This document shows, piece after piece, positions 58,225-64,000 of a stretch of DNA of 64,000 nt. Below the pieces are notes generated by a model, which saw nothing but the letters and a program-made list of their open reading frames with translations, was not told where the DNA came from and made no database searches. Position numbers and translations under genes: made by a program. Within the stretch, counting starts at the first letter, position 1. Each line of letters starts with the position of its first letter. The stretch is from Parastagonospora avenae f. sp. tritici 18332-5 (lineage: Eukaryota > Ascomycota > Dothideomycetes > Pleosporales > Phaeosphaeriaceae), in assembly GCA_022559985.1 (NCBI GenBank), contig JAFJTR010000016.1, positions 1 to 64,000 of the forward strand, given 5' to 3'.

Positions 58225-60409
58225 TTAGAAAATCTCCGCCTCTTCCCTCAAAACCTCGACCACCCAGTGTCCCCCATTCGCCCGACACTCCCTCGCCACC
58301 ACCTCTACACTCACCACATCCTCGGGCTCCAACGCCGTGTCCTGCCGTCCAAAAATCCAAATCAAAAGATCCTCATTCGCCTGCCTCCACGCTTGCTCAA
58401 AACACGACATACCTTCCCATTCTAGCAGCGCCAGCGTGTTGCCACGGGCGCGCGTTGCTTCCAGCACACTTCGGATCTGCTCTGCCAGCCCCACGGGGTC
58501 GGTGGACGGGGACGTGGCCGCCGCCACGAGCATGGGCAGCGTGGAGACGGGGTTGAACACGGGAGCGAGGGGGAAAGTGAGGATGGTGTGGGATACTGCT
58601 GGGCTTGAGAGAACAGCGGGCGCAGGTGATGAGGCGTCCTCGTTGTCGACTTCGATCAGCGCTCGGCCTGTGCCTGGGAACAGGTTCTGGCGGTAGAAAT
58701 CTCCTGTGCTCAGGTTAGGTCTGCGGCCGAAGAGGAGGGTTTGCGCCCAGCGCGAGGTCAGCTGGCGGAGTTTGGGTTTACCTCGGAGGGATTGATTGGG
58801 TGGATCCGGGGCGGCGACTGCTGGTGCAGGGGATGGAGGCGCGGAACTGTACATGTAGCGCGTCGGGCTTCTTGGGTCTTTGACTGTGGATCCGGAGTCT
58901 TGGACCGAGGGTGAGTTGATGGGACTTTGGAGGGAGGTAGAGCGCGGGCTGTACGCGGTCTCATGGTCGATTTTCGAGGAGGCGTCTGAGGAAGCCAGCT
59001 CGTAGCCGTTATGATGATAGTCCAGATCGTCATCAATTGGTTCAGGCTCTCTGCCTTCGAGTGCTAGAAGTGCATTCATCAGATCGAAGGGGTCGCTGCG
59101 GCGATTGAATTCTTTGTCGGAGATGCCAAAGACGTCGTCTGTATCTGTAGAATTCCTAGACGACGCAGTAGTGGCAGTTGTGAGTCGTGACAACTCACGT
59201 GTTACCTCTTCGAAAGCGACACTGTGTCGTGGTATGTGCATGGTGCCGCGCGGGTTCCTGTTCATGATGGGTGTCGACACAGAGCGGTTCGACGACGTTG
59301 GAGTGGCACTGCTCTTTCCGGAGTGACGGGTCTTCAGACTGAGTGGAGGGGGACGATCCGGTGCTTCGATATGTCAGCAAACGCGACGACATGTCAAGAA
59401 GCATGAACTTACTGTTAGGTGGGTAGGCTCCAATAGGTGACGGCAACGACCTTGCAATGATGTCTTCCTGTACCCTGACGGCGCTCTCCGGCTTCTTCGC
59501 CAGTGACGAAGGTAGAACTTACTTTTTAGCAAAGTGTATTACATCGAAGGAGTTTTCGTCCGCGTGGGGCTCAAACTCAACGAACGGGGCTGCCTTACTT
59601 GCGATTTTCTCTTGTGCTTTCCTGTAGAAGATCGTTGGTTATGCTCTGATAGGAATATCGCTGCTGGAAGAAGATAGAACGGAGCTGTACTTACGGAGGA
59701 CGGACACTGTGCGTACTGACAAGTAGTTCACGCAAATGGACGTTCTGAATGCGATTGGGATTATAGCCCTAAGAAGCAACATTAGTCAACGCAGTAATCT
59801 TGGACAAGTGGATCGCGAACTCACCTGATCAAGAGACAGCTCTCTGATGTGCGCACTAGCCATCTTGTAATGCGCGTTATTCTCGCAGATCCAGAATCCT
59901 AGTAGGGATAAGTAGACAGCTGGGATGCTCCCGTCGTAGATTTCGCCGGCCATTCGTATGACATCGCTCTCCGTCCACTGAACATGGAGCGACTCATTGC
60001 GCTGGTGGTGATGTTCGCTGGGAATCGGATCGCTAGTTACAACTTCCGGCTGGCTTGTGTCGTCCTGACTGTATACGCTCTTGGACCGTATTGAGCTTCC
60101 ACGAGTATCATCCTGGCTGTAGACGCTCTTCGACCGAGTTGAGCTTCCCTGTGTGCTATTTGCTCCGTGGAAAAGACGAGCTGGTGACATGGAGACTTCA
60201 TAGCCTGACGCCGTGCGGGATGGGAACAGACGCTGGGACCAGTTGGGACTAGGCCGATCTGTGTCACTGTTTCGACTGCGGTTAATCAGTCGTCTAGAGG
60301 ATGCTGTAGAGTCATGGTCGAGGTACATTTTCCCGGCTTCCATTGTAGCGTGTGTCCGAGGACTGCTGAGGTGCACGCTCTGAAATCGTAGAGCTCCTGA
60401 GTTGATCAA
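58225..60409 (-). CDS. Fungal protein of unknown function, five exons
   Basis: Exons proposed: 60409-59825, 59768-59695, 59621-59523, 59474-59413 and 59363-58225 (652 residues; all phases close). The first exon is Ser-rich with a repeated SSxRSKSVYSQDDT unit, then a folded segment (WTESDVIRMAGEIYDGSIPAVYLSLLGFWICENN). It continues through GYNPNRIQNVHLRELLVSTHSVRPP and FDVIHFAKK. The last exon has a disordered Pro/Ser region and a C-terminal domain (LAEQIRSVLEATRARGNTLALLEWEGMSCFEQAWRQANEDLLIWIFGR). An alternative ATG is at 60343. No known domain is evident. It is convergent with the preceding gene, 222 bp away. Confidence 0.7.
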
Positions 60410-60931
60410 CTTGCTTTATGCGAAACTGGGCGGTGGCGCGTGAACAAACGCGCCGCGATTGAGAGGTTGTGGAGGTTGTCGAAAGCAAACAGTGAGAAGT
60501 TGGGTAACGGAGGTGGGCCGCAAGTGCGGTGACAAGCCGATCTGGTCCTTACGAGGTGAAGTGAACGTAGTGAACGTGACCAATTAATGTTATTGCGCGG
60601 CACGGTGACCGTGAGAAGCGCAGCTATGGATCCACGGTGAAGGTGAGCAGACTCTGTCCTGCTCCAGGCTCCTCGATGAAGGCAACAGCTCCATGCTGTC
60701 GCGGAAGGCATGTGAGCAATAACAGGGTGACTGAGAGTGAATGAGCAAAAAGAATTGTTCAAGGTGAAGGAATTACAAATTATGAACATAAGCGTTTGCG
60801 TGAATCGTTGTGTGAAGAAAGTATAACGCGCTATGCAATGCTCCCTTGTGCGATACGTGACTGTGCTAGAGTGTGCACCATCAAGGATATCCTTCTCTTT
60901 TGATATCAGTCGTGAAGCTGACCACAACACT

Positions 60932-61634
60932 TCAACCCCAAGGATCGGCGTTGACAGCGGCAAGGCTCTTCCTCGTGCAGCCCTCCTTCGGCTCACCGCC
61001 TGGCGCGCCGTCACCGAAGTTGTAGTCGCTGATGTAGACCTTGTACTGGCCTGTACCGCTCATGGGACAGAGCCACCAAGTACCAGCAAAGAATTGATCA
61101 GTGCGGCCCTCGGTTGACGGCCAGGAGAAGTAGGCAGGGCTGGGATCAACCAGACCTTCTGGATTGTCGCCCGTTTTGAAAAAGCTAATCGCGACCGAGT
61201 TCGCAGGCAGCCAGCCAACGGGAGCATACCGCAAGGAGCCATCGACTGTGTTGACGTAAAATTGCAGAGGTTTTCTGCTGACCTGTAGGATCAATTAGCC
61301 ATCTTTCATCTTGTCAAGGCTTACAAGGACTCACTGTGTAGCATTTGGTATCATCGTCGACGAACAACATGGGAAGCTTTGGGTCCCACCATTTGTTGTA
61401 AGGTGTTGCGACAGCATTGCCGCCTTGCAATCTGATCGCATATCCGGCGAGGGGACACGCGCTTGCGGCCTCACCTTCTGAGCACTTGTCATCGACTCTG
61501 AGGTTGAAGAACTGAGGGTCTTTGCTCTTGGGTCTCCATGCTGATGCAGTAGGGACCGCCGCGTTCTCACGTGGACGCAAAGCTGAGGCATCTATGAGCC
61601 CGATCACGGTATAGAGCCAGACGCTGACCTTCAT
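60932..61634 (-). CDS. Secreted PhiA-like cell-wall protein
   Basis: Two exons are proposed: 61634-61335 and 61282-60932. The 52-bp intron has GTGAGT and CTACAG ends; the product is about 216 residues. A signal peptide begins the protein (MKVSVWLYTVIGLIDASA). The mature part follows the PhiA / IgE-binding-protein pattern: FFNLRVDDKC, CPLAGYAIRLQGGNAVATPYNKWWDPKLP, FVDDDTKCYT, PLQFYV, LRYAPVGWLP, GTWWLCP.. and a LAAVNADPW end. Known role of the family: a cell-wall glycoprotein needed for phialide and spore development in Aspergillus; relatives are fungal allergens. The protein appears complete. Confidence 0.85.
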
Positions 61635-63911
61635 GACCGGAGGAGCTTAATCGCTTTTGGAGAAGATGGAGTTAAAGAGGGCGGTTATCGAGAAGAGTTG
61701 AGGAGGGAAAGAGTTGACTGAATGCAACAAGAGCAGAATTAGCACAAATTCGGTTTATGAAACTGTAGATATGTTTGCTCCTACAACGCGAATCGTGTAG
61801 GAATGTAAAATACCACATTTCGTCTGCAGCTAAGTTCTAGGAGAGGACCTATCGTGATGGGAGAAGTTCGCGAAGAATGTAGAACTTTGGGTCGTGCCGC
61901 CATTTGGACGCAGGTTGCTCAGTCAGCTCGGCCGCAAGACTTTTTCTACCAAGGCGCAATACTGAAATCAGCTAGTCATGGTCACCAAAAGGTACTCCGC
62001 AGGGCTCTAGAGAGCATTCCGCGGGAAAACGAGTGCCGTTCGGCCTTTCGACCGAGGGGAAGGGGTTGTTGAGTGGCCGTGATACATTGTTATCCCTCAT
62101 GTAATTTCATTCCAGAAGTGAGGGCGCGAGCTGGAAGTCAGGTCACTGGTTCTATGGGAACTTGTGAGGTTTCCCAGGCGATGCGTAGGAGGATACTGCA
62201 CAATGCGCGAGAGTTACGATGGTGTCGTTGTCGAGGAGATCTCGTGGCTTCCGAAGGGGTCTACGCGCGAAAGCTGCGCGCTACGACGAATTACATAATG
62301 TTCGATCGACTTTACCGCCCACCCAACAGCTCCGCCATCCTGCTTTGCCTCTCTTATACCTCGACTACGATTAGCAACAAACGATGGCCGCAGGAGTATG
62401 CAGACGCCTGAGTAGCTTTTTCCGATCTACAAGCGCGTACGCTCGCGCCTCACCCGCGTTGGCGCCCTCCTGACAGCGGCTCAACTGTCGGGCGTACTTC
62501 GCGGCTGCCACCCCACATCCGAAGTTTCTATGCTTCGACGGCCCTAACGACGCGCTTTTGATAATATGGAAAGTTACACCTGGAGCGCAATGATTTCTCC
62601 GCCGCCATGTACACATGTGGGTGTCAGTGATACGGTGTCACCACGATACCTGGCCGTCTCTACAGAAGCGCGTCCAATCAGCACACTGGGGCTACAAGCA
62701 GCTGCTGCAGTCCAGGACAGAAGAGAGAAATTACAAGGGTTCTCTCAAGGATCATGGATGGTAATCCATTCGCATTGATGCAGACGCACCACAATCGGGT
62801 TGGGCCTCTTTTTGGTAAGAAACCGACCGATCTTGATACGTTCACCGGTGCCAGCAAGCAAGAAGTTACTATGGATAGGTCAGCCTGATCAGGCGCGTCT
62901 GAGCCAGATGCAGCTGCATACAGTAAGGCTCTGTGGGCTTTGCCGGGCCATTGACCCTCAACGAACGAGTGGTCCTTGTGCTCCTCAGGCTCAGGCACTT
63001 GAACTCATCGTTGGTGCGAACCGGACGCTTGGTATGGAGGGCTAGCTGAAATCCTCGAGTCCAGTAGATTACGCTCAAGACCATCGCTCGCAATAACCTG
63101 GACATTCCTTCGCTGAAGTTGAGCGGAGAAATGGTTCACAGCCCATCTTGCTAAGCTCATTGGGTAGGCAGCTCAGCCAATGAGCAAAGGACGTACCACT
63201 TTCCCCGGCCTTCTGACTTGTGGGACCGGACAGCTGAACGCTACCGATCAAGGAACTAACAGACGTTGATCCATGTACCGGTTCAGAAACGGTTGGCGTT
63301 ATCAAGCTTCTAGCCGCTGCTCTCTTCGAAGTTGCGGCGCAGCTGCAGCAAGTCTAGCCAACCAATAAGCTTTTCGGTTAAGCGCTCTGTTCCTTCACCC
63401 TTCGTCTGACATGAGGCGAATCGAACCATTTTACCGTCGCGATGGACACGGGAAACGCCTGATGGGTTTTAGACGCGTTCACTCGAATGGCGCGAGGATG
63501 CGTAACCACCACATCGGCAATAATCGACGAGTGTTGCTGGCATGGTCCCCATACCGCTTGATGCTGCTATGCGGCGCGGGTGAAGCGTGTATGGTGCGTT
63601 CATATATCGAACATGTCGGCTGCAGGCAGAGGTGGTACAATCTTCTGCCTTCATTATCGGGTTTGCAGAGTTGGGGGCGCAGTCGTTCCTTCATTTCTCT
63701 TGTTTGTCGCACCCCGCTTGCTGACAGCGCTGCCTGATTAATAGTCTCCTTTCGCTTCTTTTGTCCTCTCCAGTCGCACATTTGTTCCGTCTCATCACAA
63801 ATAAACGCTGCAATCAAGTAGCGACTTGGCTCACTTCCACACCAAATACAGCCAGTCTGATACCAAGCACGACGCGCCCATCCCGGCGCGGCTGAGATCA
63901 CAAGCGCCACC
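61635..63911. other. Intergenic region of about 2.3 kb
   Basis: No ORF with family resemblance on either strand and no LTR ends. The last 170 bp before the next ATG are pyrimidine-rich (TTTCGCTTCTTTTGTCC), as in fungal promoters. Confidence 0.4.
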
Positions 63912-64000
63912 ATGACCACTCTCGCTGTCCCAGGTGCTGCCACAATCGATAGGAGACCCCTTTCTAACCATGGATTACCGAGGCCTCCTCGCGTCTCATC
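63912..64000 (+). CDS. Possible start of a gene cut by the window edge
   Basis: An ATG in a good fungal start context (GCCACCATGACC) opens a frame (MTTLAVPGAATIDRRPLSNHG..) that stays open for the remaining 89 bases. A pyrimidine-rich stretch precedes it. Too little sequence is present to identify the product. Confidence 0.4.
   Translation, partial: MTTLAVPGAATIDRRPLSNHGLPRPPRVS

Noticed and set aside
62073..62411. 112-codon plus-strand ORF in the right-hand intergenic region
   Set aside because: The composition is not protein-like, and there is no recognisable domain or splice partner.
1..64000. tRNA genes, rRNA and CRISPR arrays
   Set aside because: No B-box-like GGTTCGAnTCC with a matching A box and cloverleaf, no rRNA core motif and no spaced direct-repeat array was seen by eye; CRISPR is not expected in a fungal genome.

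Overview
The window comes from a filamentous ascomycete, probably a dothideomycete. The genes carry short introns (41-152 bp, mostly GT..AG with CTAAC- or CTGAC-like branch sites). Families typical of Pezizomycotina are present: ATG2, the silencing factor Clr2, a CECR1/ADGF-type adenosine deaminase, a DAL5/TNA1-type MFS permease, a PhiA-like cell-wall protein, and 2EXR, F-box-like and DUF6594 proteins. There are also Ty1/copia LTR sequences with C-to-T/G-to-A style decay. The class assignment is inference; no rRNA or other marker gene is present. No tRNA, rRNA or CRISPR array was seen.

Layout. 0-2.5 kb: repeat-rich, with a solo LTR that keeps a perfect target-site duplication (TSD). 2.5-24.6 kb: an ordinary gene block holding a single-pass membrane protein, ATG2, the adenosine deaminase, Clr2, a gene-poor 4 kb stretch with a degenerate C2H2 zinc-finger ORF, a small probably mitochondrial membrane protein, and a long coiled-coil protein. 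25-36 kb: an accessory region with three paralogous F-box-like genes on the minus strand. The middle one is open; the outer two are wrecked. The third is split by a complete 5.3-kb copia element (TSD ttcct) and by a solo LTR. 36-46 kb: two predicted secreted proteins of unknown function around a 2EXR gene, another solo LTR (TSD catct), a duplicated degenerate retropepsin-like protein and a DUF6594 membrane protein. 46.8-48.5 kb: the MFS permease. 50.6-57 kb: two members of one nuclease-like family and a divergent kinase-like gene, several of them interrupted by single in-frame stops. 57-61.7 kb: two conserved-looking unknown proteins and the PhiA-like secreted protein. A new gene may start at the right edge.

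The strongest biology lies in the accessory part. Stop codons explicable by one transition recur in the copia element, the F-box family, the nuclease-like gene and the kinase-like gene. This is what repeat-induced point mutation (RIP), or its leakage into flanks, would leave. The copia insertion can be reversed on paper: removing it and one TSD copy restores an open frame ending in an acidic tail, and remnants of the same tail lie behind two in-frame stops in the neighbouring paralogue. The pairing of a PD-(D/E)XK-like gene with a divergently transcribed kinase-like gene, and a second copy of the nuclease-like domain 4 kb away, is the best candidate for an under-described system. All exon boundaries were placed by eye.
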